A stretch of 32,095 bases of DNA, taken from positions 1 to 32,095 of the forward strand of contig JAGLLG010000007.1 in NCBI GenBank assembly GCA_023140635.1, given 5' to 3'. The stretch is from Candidatus Pacearchaeota archaeon. GTDB lineage: Archaea > Nanobdellota > Nanobdellia > Pacearchaeales > GW2011-AR1. Positions within the stretch are counted from its first letter, which is position 1; the number at the start of each line of letters is the position of its first letter. Position numbers and translations under genes: made by a program. Shown here one piece after another: positions 6,752 to 13,202 of this stretch. The notes beneath the pieces were generated by a model. That model ran no database searches, was not told where the DNA came from, and saw only the letters and a program-made list of their open reading frames with translations.

Positions 6752-7372
6752 ATGGAAATTAAAAAAGCATTAGCTGAATTACGAAAAGAAAAGAAAAGAA
6801 AGTTTGTACAGACTGTAGACCTAGTTATGAATCTAAAGAATTTCGATGTTAGAAAAGAAGCATTGAATACTTTTGTTTCTGTTCCACATCCTAGCGAGAA
6901 AAAATTAGCAGCGTTTCTAACAAAAAAGTCAAAATTAATTGATACAATTACCGAGGACGACTTTGTTAAATACAAAGAAATGAAAGACATTAAAAAACTC
7001 GCAAAGAAATATGACGCTTTTATCGCAGTTGCTCCTATGATGGGAAAGATTGCTACTAAGTTCGGTCGAGTTTTTGGTCCAATGAATCGAATGCCAAGTC
7101 CTCAAGCGGGAATCATTCCTCAAGAAAAAGATGAGATGATCAACGCAATGATCGAGAAGATGAAAAAATCTATCCGAGTTAAGAATAAAGAGATGGCCAT
7201 TAAGTTAGCTGTTGGAAAAGAAGACATGGATGATGGAGAATTGGAAGAAAATATCACTACAGTCATCAAGGCACTTGAGAAGGTTCTTCCGAGAGGTAGG
7301 GATAATGTTAAAGAAGTTTTGATTAAGTTCACTATGACTAAACCTATAACAATTGTGGAGGCAAAAAGATAA
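6752..7372 (+). CDS. rpl1: Ribosomal protein L1 (uL1)
   Basis: Component of the mobile L1 stalk of the large subunit, which guides E-site tRNA release, and a known translational repressor of its own operon in archaea. Domain I is built from the two chain ends and domain II is the central insert containing AKKYDAFIAVAPMMGKIATKFGRVFGPMNRMPSPQ, with the conserved GRxxGPxxxMPxP rRNA-binding loop. The length of 206 aa is close to the usual 210-220. It is the first gene of an L1-L10-L12 operon; L11, which often precedes L1 in archaea, is absent here. The stop overlaps the L10 start (TAATG). Confidence 0.97.
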   Translation: MEIKKALAELRKEKKRKFVQTVDLVMNLKNFDVRKEALNTFVSVPHPSEKKLAAFLTKKSKLIDTITEDDFVKYKEMKDIKKLAKKYDAFIAVAPMMGKIATKFGRVFGPMNRMPSPQAGIIPQEKDEMINAMIEKMKKSIRVKNKEMAIKLAVGKEDMDDGELEENITTVIKALEKVLPRGRDNVKEVLIKFTMTKPITIVEAKR

Positions 7373-8250
7373 TGGTAGCTCAGCAAGAAACTCACGTATC
7401 GGAAGCAAAGAAACAGAAAGTCAAAGAATTGGCTGCGCAGATGAAGAGAAAAACTGTCATGATTATTTCAATTAAGAGTTTGCCATCGGCACAGTTCCAA
7501 GATATTAAAAAGAAATTGAGAAGTAAAGCAAAAATTCAAGTTGCTAAGAAGAGTTTAGTGGATTTTGCACTTGATCATTGCGGGATAAAAGAACTTCATG
7601 GATTAGTCCCGTATGTTGACGACTCGACTGCTTTGTTGTTCTCCGACGCTGACGCATTCGAAATTTCAGGAATTCTTGCGGACGAGAAAAGTCCAGCAAA
7701 AGCGAAGGCTGGACAGATTGCTCCAAACGATATTGAAGTTAAAGCAGGACCTACAGAATTGATTCCAGGCCCGGATATTTCTGCATTGAGTGCTGTAGGA
7801 TTGATACCTAAAGTTGAGAATGGTAAGATTGCTGTTATGCAAGATAAAGTTATTGCTAAAGAGGGTGACGAAATAACTGAAGCTCTTGCTTCAATTATGG
7901 GAAAGTTGGACATCATTCCTTTCGAAGTAGGCGTTGAACCCGTCGCTGCTTATATGGGTGGAAAGGTTTATGCAGATATTAAAGTTGATAAAGTTGACGC
8001 CTTAGCTAGATTAGAAGAGAGTTTTGGACGTGCAATTGCATTTTCTGTTGAGTTAGGAATTATGAATGATTCTACTGTAGATTTTATCTTGGCTAAAGCA
8101 AATGCTCATGAAGGTGTTGTAACTAGAATCATAACTGGAGAGCCAGAGCCAGTTGCAGCAGTTGTTGAAGAAGCACCTGTAGCGGTGGAAGAAACTAAAA
8201 CGGAGGAACCTAAGCAAGAGTCTGCAGCAGGACTTGCTAGTTTGTTCTAA
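7372..8250 (+). CDS. rpl10: Ribosomal protein L10 (uL10, P0)
   Basis: Base of the lateral stalk that binds 23S rRNA and anchors L12 (P1) dimers, which recruit the GTPase factors. The N-terminal rRNA-binding domain (about 1-110) is followed by the archaeal/eukaryotic insert (PGPDISALSAVGL region). Next come helical spine segments for the P1 dimers (near 215-250), and then an acidic Ala/Glu-rich hinge ending in GLASLF, the same end as L12. A GGAGG at 7357-7361 precedes the ATG, which overlaps the L1 stop. At 292 aa it is somewhat shorter than euryarchaeal P0. Confidence 0.96.
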   Translation: MVAQQETHVSEAKKQKVKELAAQMKRKTVMIISIKSLPSAQFQDIKKKLRSKAKIQVAKKSLVDFALDHCGIKELHGLVPYVDDSTALLFSDADAFEISGILADEKSPAKAKAGQIAPNDIEVKAGPTELIPGPDISALSAVGLIPKVENGKIAVMQDKVIAKEGDEITEALASIMGKLDIIPFEVGVEPVAAYMGGKVYADIKVDKVDALARLEESFGRAIAFSVELGIMNDSTVDFILAKANAHEGVVTRIITGEPEPVAAVVEEAPVAVEETKTEEPKQESAAGLASLF

Positions 8251-8252
8251 TA

Positions 8253-8312
8253 ATGGAAATGAAATTTAATACTCAATTAACTAAATCACAAGATAAGGTT
8301 AGTTTAGAATAA
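8253..8312 (+). CDS. Possible 19-aa mini-ORF between L10 and L12
   Basis: An ATG 2 nt after the L10 stop opens a 19-codon frame (MEMKFNTQLTKSQDKVSLE) that ends 4 nt before the L12 ATG. It fills the 66-nt gap almost exactly. It may carry ribosomes from L10 to L12 or may be chance; no conserved feature is visible. Confidence 0.25.
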   Translation: MEMKFNTQLTKSQDKVSLE

Positions 8313-8316
8313 AAAA

Positions 8317-8607
8317 ATGGAATACACATATGCGGCACTTTTGTTGCACAAGGTTGGAAAAGATATCAACGAAGATAACTTGAAGGCTGTTATTTCCGCA
8401 ACTGGAGCTGAGGTTGACGAAGCAAAGGTTAAGGTTATGGTAGCGTCTTTAAGTGGCGTAGACATCGCAGACAAGCTTGCAAATGCATCTATCGCAGCAG
8501 CTCCGGCAGCTGGAAATGCAGAAACAACAGAAGCACCTAAAGAAGAAAAGAAGAAAGAAGAACCAAAAGCTGAAGCGGCTGAAGGTTTGGCTTCATTGTT
8601 CGGATAA
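8317..8607 (+). CDS. rpl12: Ribosomal protein L12 (P1, archaeal type)
   Basis: Stalk protein present as dimers on L10; its flexible C-terminus binds elongation and initiation factor GTPases. The N-terminal dimerisation and L10-binding domain (EYTYAALLLHKVGKDINEDNLKAV) is followed by an Ala-rich stretch. A Glu/Lys-rich linker then ends in the conserved EGLASLFG factor-binding tail. The length of 96 aa is typical. It is the last gene of the stalk operon, and only T-rich stretches follow before the convergent DUF2238-like gene. Confidence 0.95.
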   Translation: MEYTYAALLLHKVGKDINEDNLKAVISATGAEVDEAKVKVMVASLSGVDIADKLANASIAAAPAAGNAETTEAPKEEKKKEEPKAEAAEGLASLFG

Positions 8608-8724
8608 ATTTCTTAGTTGAGATTTTAAGCTTTGAAGTTGAACTTAGTTTGCTTTAAGGCTGGAGAAGATGAAGTCGTTTTAGACTTGTCTTTTAGATAA
8701 TGAGGTTTTATTAGATGTGACTTT

Positions 8725-9312
8725 TTATTTATCAAACTCTTTAGCAATAAACACACCCATCACAGCACCCACTAAATTAAATACCAAATCTAACGCTGTG
8801 TTATAATACCCTCCAACTGCATCCGCAGCATCAGCGAATACAACCATTCCAAATTCAACAACCTCATTTAGAAGACCTACTCCTATCGCGGCAAGAATTG
8901 TAAAAATTATTAACGCTTTTGTTTGACCTTCCTTAAAATGTTTCTTTAACATAAAATAAACCAAGATTGCAAAAGCTACATAACAATAAACATGAATAAG
9001 TTGATCGTATTTCAAGATTACAAATTCCCCTCCGCCGTTAAAGAGAGGAATTAAAACTAAATCATACAATCTCGTTCCCCCGAAATAAAGCGCACCACCT
9101 AACATATGAGACACAATCCAAATTCCAAATAGCCAGATTGAGTAAACTGGGAAATCATAATATCTATCTGCCCGAAGAACCACATAATACAAAAGCCCGA
9201 CGACGACCGCATAACTTATGAACTCGTAATTTCCCAGAGAAACAAAGTAGATTAATAAACTTGAGAGAAACAGATAAATTAATATCGTTGGTAACCTTAA
9301 CCCCTTTTTCAT
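8725..9312 (-). CDS. DUF2238/YjdF-like integral membrane protein
   Basis: A membrane protein with about six TM helices and polar conserved-looking residues inside or beside them: a DQLIHVY element, NEVVEF, and a DLVFNLVGAVMG segment near the C-terminus. This combination matches the DUF2238 (YjdF) family, whose function is not established. The start is the ATG at 9312: a TTAATAAA box (9334-9341) lies 25.5 nt upstream, whereas a longer frame would need a TTG at 9318. It lies downstream of the tRNA-Ser(UGA) gene on the same strand but has its own promoter in the 37-nt gap. Confidence 0.75.
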   Translation of the reverse strand: MKKGLRLPTILIYLFLSSLLIYFVSLGNYEFISYAVVVGLLYYVVLRADRYYDFPVYSIWLFGIWIVSHMLGGALYFGGTRLYDLVLIPLFNGGGEFVILKYDQLIHVYCYVAFAILVYFMLKKHFKEGQTKALIIFTILAAIGVGLLNEVVEFGMVVFADAADAVGGYYNTALDLVFNLVGAVMGVFIAKEFDK

Positions 9313-9333
9313 TTCCAAATAAACTCTAAGATA

Positions 9334-9341
9334 TTAATAAA
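9334..9341 (-). promoter_or_regulatory. TATA box of the DUF2238-like gene
   Basis: TTTATTAA on the minus strand, centred 25.5 nt from the ATG at 9312. This decides the start against TTG 9318. Confidence 0.6.
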
Positions 9342-9349
9342 TGTTTGGA

Positions 9350-9430
9350 CGCCCACACCAGGAATCGAACCTGGATGCCCCGGAGGGCCTGGTTTTCAAG
9401 ACCAGTGCAATACCATTATGCGATGTGGGC
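9350..9430 (-). tRNA. tRNA-Ser (anticodon UGA)
   Basis: An 81-nt class II tRNA. The acceptor stem GCCCACA pairs with TGTGGGC and the discriminator is G, as expected for serine. The D arm has a 3-bp stem GCA/TGC and a loop with GG. The anticodon stem CTGGT/ACCAG encloses CTTGAAA, giving anticodon TGA. The long variable arm is GCCC-TCCG-GGGC plus AT, and the T arm is CCAGG-TTCGATT-CCTGG. No intron is seen and CCA is not encoded. A TATA-like box at 9503-9510 predicts a transcript start at 9481 and a 51-nt leader. The tRNA reads serine codon UCA. Confidence 0.93.
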
Positions 9431-9434
9431 CTTT

Positions 9435-9481
9435 CCTTCAGTCTTTGAACATCATCGCATTCGCGTAAGCGAGACCGAAGG
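9435..9481 (-). promoter_or_regulatory. Hairpin leader of tRNA-Ser(UGA)
   Basis: In the minus-strand RNA, CCTTCGGTC (9481-9473) pairs with GACTGAAGG (9443-9435): nine pairs including one G-U. The pairing is complete only as minus-strand RNA. The inner segment holds a TCGC/GCGA mini-hairpin (9461-9472). It also holds ATGCGATG (complement of 9453-9460), which is complementary to tRNA nucleotides 6-13. Confidence 0.4.
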
Positions 9482-9484
9482 GAC

Positions 9485-9498
9485 TATGCGATGTGGGC
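9485..9498 (-). repeat. Copy of the tRNA-Ser(UGA) 5' end
   Basis: TATGCGATGTGGGC is identical to 9417-9430, which is nucleotides 1-14 of the tRNA. It is in the same orientation and lies 68 nt upstream of the tRNA, between the presumed TATA box and transcript start. Confidence 0.7.
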
Positions 9499-9502
9499 TT
9501 TG

Positions 9503-9510
9503 TTTATTAT
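9503..9510 (-). promoter_or_regulatory. Possible TATA box of tRNA-Ser(UGA)
   Basis: TTTATTAT on the plus strand. The usual spacing gives a transcript start at 9481, the first base of the leader hairpin. Confidence 0.35.
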
Positions 9511-9516
9511 CTTGGA

Positions 9517-9621
9517 ACGCTCGTACCCGGACTTACAATTTGCATCTCCCAAAAAGATTCTGAACTTTTGTTTTGGTCGAAGCGAATTGCTCGGAATCGA
9601 ACTTCGATTCGTTCTACGAGT
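9517..9621 (-). other. Decayed tRNA-like segment between the two tRNA genes
   Basis: The plus strand has ACGCTCGTACCC at 9517-9528, a 12-nt copy of the 3' end of tRNA-Ser(CGA) at 9623-9634. About 90 nt further on is TACGAG (9615-9620), the complement of its acceptor strand. Between them are a T-loop-like piece and the near-perfect palindrome GAATCGAA-C-TTCGATTC (9594-9610). No complete cloverleaf can be drawn. It is probably a degraded tRNA copy that now serves as the 3' trailer. Confidence 0.4.
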
Positions 9622-9623
9622 TA

Positions 9624-9704
9624 CGCTCGTACCCCGAATCGAACGGGGATGCCCCGAAAGGCCGCGGGTTCGAGCCGCGTGCGATACCATTACGCGATAC
9701 GAGC
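9624..9704 (-). tRNA. tRNA-Ser (anticodon CGA)
   Basis: An 81-nt class II tRNA with the same layout as the tRNA-Ser(UGA) gene. Acceptor GCTCGTA/TACGAGC with discriminator G; D arm GCG/CGC; anticodon stem CGCGG/CCGCG around CTCGAAC, giving anticodon CGA. The variable arm is GCCT-TTCG-GGGC with a UUCG-type tetraloop, and the T arm is CCCCG-TTCGATT-CGGGG. No intron and no encoded CCA. It reads serine codon UCG. The promoter is uncertain: ACTATTTT at 9763-9770 would start the RNA at 9741 with a 37-nt leader, while the T/A box at 9783-9790 would start it near 9761. Confidence 0.93.
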
Positions 9705-9726
9705 TTTCTAAGTATTGCGTCCATGA

Positions 9727-9741
9727 AACATTTCTAATGTT
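9727..9741 (-). promoter_or_regulatory. Small leader hairpin of tRNA-Ser(CGA)
   Basis: AACATT (9727-9732) and AATGTT (9736-9741) form a 6-bp stem with a 3-nt loop. If the ACTATTTT box is used, this hairpin is the exact 5' end of the pre-tRNA. Further on, GTATTGCG (9712-9719) is complementary at 7 of 8 positions to tRNA nucleotides 5-12. Confidence 0.3.
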
Positions 9742-9744
9742 ACT

Positions 9745-9758
9745 TTACGCGATACGAG
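9745..9758 (-). repeat. Copy of the tRNA-Ser(CGA) 5' end
   Basis: TTACGCGATACGAG is identical to 9690-9703 (nucleotides 2-15 of the tRNA), in the same orientation, 55 nt upstream of the tRNA. Confidence 0.7.
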
Positions 9759-9782
9759 TCTAACTATTTTGGGAGGAGAAGG

Positions 9783-9790
9783 TTTTTAAA
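9783..9790 (+). promoter_or_regulatory. TATA box of the 9812 gene (possibly bidirectional)
   Basis: TTTTTAAA centred 25.5 nt before the ATG at 9812. The sequence also reads as a box on the minus strand and could fire toward tRNA-Ser(CGA). Confidence 0.55.
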
Positions 9791-9811
9791 TTTGTTTAAC
9801 TATGAATTAAA

Positions 9812-10015
9812 ATGCTAGAAACTATTTTGAAAAAAACTAATCTCCGGGATGTTTTTATTGGGATCACCGCGGCTTTTGCAATTATTTGTGTTTGGAGGGG
9901 TAGCTGGAATTTATTGGACAAATTTTTGTTACCCAGGAATTTTATCTTAAGTCAACTTAGTTCAATCGTCTTAGGAGTTTCAATATTAATAATTATGTCG
10001 AGGTATAAATCATGA
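9812..10015 (+). CDS. Two-TM membrane microprotein (67 aa)
   Basis: I do not recognise this protein. It has two predicted membrane helices, about residues 14-29 (VFIGITAAFAIICVW) and 44-62 (LSQLSSIVLGVSILIIM). A short polar loop with WRGSWNLLDKFLLPRN lies between them, and the C-terminus is basic (SRYKS). The gene is leaderless. Its stop overlaps the start of the cyclophilin gene by 4 nt (ATGA), so the two proteins are made together and both sit in the membrane. It may be an accessory subunit or localisation partner of the cyclophilin; that is an inference from coupling alone. Confidence 0.65.
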   Translation: MLETILKKTNLRDVFIGITAAFAIICVWRGSWNLLDKFLLPRNFILSQLSSIVLGVSILIIMSRYKS

Positions 10016-10587
10016 ATAAAAAGAAATCTAAAAACCTTCTTAAAAATAAAAGAGTAGCAATATTTATAATAGCAGTTTTACTTGTTAGTTTTACAGTATT
10101 TGTTATAAATATGGTAGAAAATATTTCCCCTAAAAATACGAAAGTGAAATTAGAGACAAACGTAGGAGATATTGTTATAGAACTCTATTCAGATATGCCA
10201 ATTACAACAGGGAATTTTAAAAAGTTAATTGAGGAAGGATTTTACGACAGTGTAATTTTTCATAGAGTAATTAAGAATTTTATGATTCAAGGTGGTGATC
10301 CAATGGGAACTGGAATGGGCGGACCAGGATATACAATCGAGGATGAGTTTGGAACAGGACATTCGAATGTTCCTGGAACAATCGCTATGGCAAATGCAGG
10401 ACCTAATACTGGGGGGAGTCAGTTCTTTATTAATGTCGCAGATAATTCGTTTTTAGATGGGAAGCACCCTGTTTTTGGTGAAGTTACAGAGGGAATGGAT
10501 ATTGTTCAAGGCATTAGTGAAGCAGCAACAGGAGCTCGGGATAAACCTATTCAAGAGATTAAGATAGTCAAGGCGAGTATTATCTAA
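10012..10587 (+). CDS. Membrane-anchored cyclophilin-type peptidyl-prolyl isomerase
   Basis: Cyclophilin catalysing prolyl isomerisation. A basic N-terminus (MNKKKSKNLLKNKR) and one TM helix at about residues 15-34 place the catalytic domain outside the cell or on the outer face of the membrane; no clear signal-peptidase site is seen. Catalytic-site residues are present: FHR at 83-85 (R85), FMIQGGDP near 90-97 and QFFIN at 137-141. The Trp that binds cyclosporin in human CypA is replaced by His152 (DGKHPVFGEV), as in many prokaryotic forms. The 3' end overlaps the convergent AMP phosphorylase gene by 8 nt. Confidence 0.92.
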   Translation: MNKKKSKNLLKNKRVAIFIIAVLLVSFTVFVINMVENISPKNTKVKLETNVGDIVIELYSDMPITTGNFKKLIEEGFYDSVIFHRVIKNFMIQGGDPMGTGMGGPGYTIEDEFGTGHSNVPGTIAMANAGPNTGGSQFFINVADNSFLDGKHPVFGEVTEGMDIVQGISEAATGARDKPIQEIKIVKASII

Positions 10588-12058
10588 TTTTAATCGGTTT
10601 GAATTCTTTTAGAAACTTTAAAGCCTCTTTCATTTTTGTTCGACTTTCAGTATAAAGAGTTAAAATGGACTCACCCTTTTTTATCTTTCCAACATGCTTA
10701 TGGAGATAAGTTCCTGAAGAAACTGTTTCTGGAGTTCCGAGAACTCGACATAATGAATTAATCCCTTCGTTGCTAATTTCAGTTATTTTTCCATTTCGTT
10801 TTGCCCGGATTATCTTTTTATGTCTTGCAAGTTGGAGGGAGTTGATTCTTTTGTTAAAATCTTTCTTTCCATTTTGAGCATTGATAATTTCCTTGAATTT
10901 TTCATAAGCTTTTCCAGATGCCAAGATATCCTCAGCCTTCTTTCGCGCATTTTTTATATTGCAAAGTTTCAGAAGTTCAGCAGAAAGAAATAAGGACTTT
11001 TCCTTTAGATCATCTGGTAAATTAGGAGAATTTTGTAAGACTAATAAAATATCTAACATTTCTAGAGTTGGTCCGAACCCATTTCCAATTGGCTCTGAAC
11101 CTTTCGTGCAGACTACTTTGATTTTTAATTTGAAACTTCTTGAAACTTCTTGAAACTTAATTCCTAGCTTCTTTGCTTTTTCAAGTGTTGAGATTTTTGC
11201 ACCTTTCCCATAAGGAATATCTATAAGAATATATTTCGAACCTGCCGCTACCTTCTTTGAGATTATTGATGCAATAAGTTGGGGCTCGATGTCAAGATTA
11301 AGTAATCGCTCAACCCGGATTATTTTATCATCAGAGGGTGCGAGTCCTAATGAACCTCCCCAAGCTAAACATGCTCCTGTTTTTTGGACAGTAGATTTTA
11401 GATCTTCTATGGAAAGTTCAACTTTGGAAATTGTCTCTATTACATCTGCAGTTCCCGAAGCAGAAGTTATGGCACGTGAGGAGGTTTTTGGGATAACTAA
11501 TCCTGCCGCCGCACAAATAGCTACAACTATAGGGGTTGTTCTGTTTCCCGCAATTCCCCCTATACAATGTTTGTCCGCAGTATATTTTCCTCCGAACTTT
11601 AGCTTAGCCCCTGTTTTTACCATCGCCTTTGTTAAATTAATCATTTCTTTTACAGACATTCCATTGAGTTTTTCTGCAGCAGTAAAATATGCAATTTCAG
11701 CCTCAGTTAGATTATTATGAACGATTTCAGAAATGAGATAATAAAGTTCTTCTTTAGTTAATTGCTTACCTTGCATTTTTTTCTTGATTAAGAAAGTTGC
11801 GTCAGAAAGCTCAGAAGTGCTAACCTTAACATATGATCTATCTTTTAATTCAAGAACATCGCTTAATTCCTTAGATAAACCTATCTGATTTTTCCTGATA
11901 ACTTTTGGGAAAATATCAACTATAGCATAAACTTTTTTAGAGTTTGTAATCGCAACCCGATCATTAGCAAAAACATTCATCTTTTTTGCGGTTTTATCAT
12001 TAAGAATAGCTACTGGCCGACCGGCCAACCAATTAAGATTTTTAATTTTTAACTTCAT
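10580..12058 (-). CDS. deoA: AMP phosphorylase (archaeal DeoA family)
   Basis: Splits AMP (and CMP/UMP) with phosphate into base and ribose-1,5-bisphosphate, the first step of the archaeal AMP pathway toward type III RuBisCO. The N-terminal ~85-residue extra domain (MKLKIKNLNWLAGRPVAILN) separates it from bacterial thymidine phosphorylase. The alpha and alpha/beta domains carry DKHCIGG at 162-168 (phosphate site) and SSRAITSASGTAD at 193-205. The C-terminal domain (about 410-492) has RAKRNGKI and HKHVGKIKKGE. The length of 492 aa is standard. It starts 9 nt after the AI-2E-type transporter gene, so the two are probably cotranscribed. The next enzyme, R15P isomerase, is encoded at 30329-31144. 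Confidence 0.93.
   Translation of the reverse strand: MKLKIKNLNWLAGRPVAILNDKTAKKMNVFANDRVAITNSKKVYAIVDIFPKVIRKNQIGLSKELSDVLELKDRSYVKVSTSELSDATFLIKKKMQGKQLTKEELYYLISEIVHNNLTEAEIAYFTAAEKLNGMSVKEMINLTKAMVKTGAKLKFGGKYTADKHCIGGIAGNRTTPIVVAICAAAGLVIPKTSSRAITSASGTADVIETISKVELSIEDLKSTVQKTGACLAWGGSLGLAPSDDKIIRVERLLNLDIEPQLIASIISKKVAAGSKYILIDIPYGKGAKISTLEKAKKLGIKFQEVSRSFKLKIKVVCTKGSEPIGNGFGPTLEMLDILLVLQNSPNLPDDLKEKSLFLSAELLKLCNIKNARKKAEDILASGKAYEKFKEIINAQNGKKDFNKRINSLQLARHKKIIRAKRNGKITEISNEGINSLCRVLGTPETVSSGTYLHKHVGKIKKGESILTLYTESRTKMKEALKFLKEFKPIKIR
11131..11158. repeat. Short 10-bp tandem repeat inside AMP phosphorylase
   Basis: TGAAACTTCT occurs twice, followed by TGAAACTT. It lies in the coding region and the period is not a multiple of three, so a slippage change here would break the frame. 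Confidence 0.6.
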
Positions 12059-12067
12059 TCAAGACTT

Positions 12068-13084
12068 TTATTTATTAAACAATTCGTTTAATTTACCCTC
12101 TTTGTAAAACTCGATGATAATTAAAACATAAGCAAGAATAAGTGGGCCAAGAATTAGACCTGCAATTCCAAAGAAATAGAGCCCTCCAATAGTTCCAATT
12201 ACACTTAACGCAATTGGGAGACCGGATCCCCTAGAGAGAAAATAAGGTCTAAGAATATTATCGATTATTGATACAAAGAAGAATCCATAAAGTAATATAA
12301 AAAATCCTGAAAAAGTATTGCCCGTTACAATTAAGAAAATTCCAACTGGAAGCCAGACTAACCACGAACCTAAAACAGGGATTATTGAAACTATACAAGC
12401 GATGAATGTAAGAACCAATGCTTTTGGAACTCCTAAGAAAAATAGGCAGATACCCACGGCAAGACCTTGAATGATCCCTATTAGAATTTGACCAAAAATA
12501 AGTGCATGTGTTATACCCTTAAACTCTTCCATAAATTTCCCCCCGGTAGGTTTAGAGAAAGGAGAAAGATTAGATAAATATTCTTTTAGTTTGTCCAAGT
12601 CTCTTATTGTAAAATAAAATACAAAGAGAAAGACTGAGAACTGAAGAAGGAAGGAAGGAAGATTGACTAAGAAAATTGTGAATTGGTTTAATACTGTTGA
12701 AAAGATTTTCCCAATAATATTATCTAGATTCATTGCGAGAGAAGTTGCGACATCTCCTTGGATAAATTCTTGGAGCAGACTATTAAAATTAAAATTTTGC
12801 AAAAGGACATAAGTATCGAATAGTTGTTTGACTAATGAAGGAACGATATAGATTAGGGGAATGACGATGATTGCAGTTAGTCCTATGATAACAATTAAGG
12901 CAGAAAGGCTTTTCCATTTGAGATGCTTTTGAATTTTTTTATAAACTGGGCTAAGAATGTACCCGAAAAGTAATCCAAAGAGAATGGAAATAACGATAGG
13001 TTTCAAAATAAGAAAAGCTATGACAAAAATTCCAAAGATAAGTAATCCTGCCATCCCCTGTTTCATAATTTTACTATCTCCCAT
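12068..13084 (-). CDS. AI-2E/PerM family transporter-like membrane protein
   Basis: Integral membrane protein of the AI-2E family (UPF0118, PerM), a broad family whose members have been linked to autoinducer export or Na+/H+ antiport; the substrate here cannot be told. About seven or eight TM helices are visible in the usual arrangement. Two N-terminal pairs come first, then a soluble stretch (about 95-135), then the conserved core with GVPKALVLTFIACIVSIIPVLGSWLVWLP and NILRPYFLSRGSGLP. Near the end is GPLILAYV. The length of 338 aa is normal. The ATG at 13084 has a TATA box 24.5 nt upstream. It is first in a two-gene transcript with AMP phosphorylase, a pairing with no obvious metabolic logic. 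Confidence 0.88.
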   Translation of the reverse strand: MGDSKIMKQGMAGLLIFGIFVIAFLILKPIVISILFGLLFGYILSPVYKKIQKHLKWKSLSALIVIIGLTAIIVIPLIYIVPSLVKQLFDTYVLLQNFNFNSLLQEFIQGDVATSLAMNLDNIIGKIFSTVLNQFTIFLVNLPSFLLQFSVFLFVFYFTIRDLDKLKEYLSNLSPFSKPTGGKFMEEFKGITHALIFGQILIGIIQGLAVGICLFFLGVPKALVLTFIACIVSIIPVLGSWLVWLPVGIFLIVTGNTFSGFFILLYGFFFVSIIDNILRPYFLSRGSGLPIALSVIGTIGGLYFFGIAGLILGPLILAYVLIIIEFYKEGKLNELFNK

Positions 13085-13104
13085 AAGATTATAGCGATTA
13101 AGAT

Positions 13105-13112
13105 TTTATAAA
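13105..13112 (-). promoter_or_regulatory. TATA box of the transporter-AMP phosphorylase transcript
   Basis: TTTATAAA centred 24.5 nt from the ATG at 13084. Confidence 0.55.
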
Positions 13113-13173
13113 CGTTGGGAAATTCCCCAAAGATTCCAATGATAACAAAAAATATTTTAAATCTCACAGAAGT

Positions 13174-13181
13174 TTTATAAA
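13174..13181 (+). promoter_or_regulatory. TATA box of the 13203 gene
   Basis: TTTATAAA centred 25.5 nt before the ATG at 13203, favouring that ATG over the one at 13209. Confidence 0.6.
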
Positions 13182-13202
13182 GGAGTTTTATGTTTTCAAA
13201 GA

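Noticed and set aside
9313..9318. TTG start at 9318 for the DUF2238-like protein, and likewise TTG 15223 for the zinc protein
   Set aside because: In both cases an ATG slightly downstream lies exactly 25.5 nt from a TATA box.
9590..9621. The palindrome between the tRNAs as a CRISPR repeat or insertion-sequence end
   Set aside because: It occurs once, with no regular spacing, spacers or transposase.
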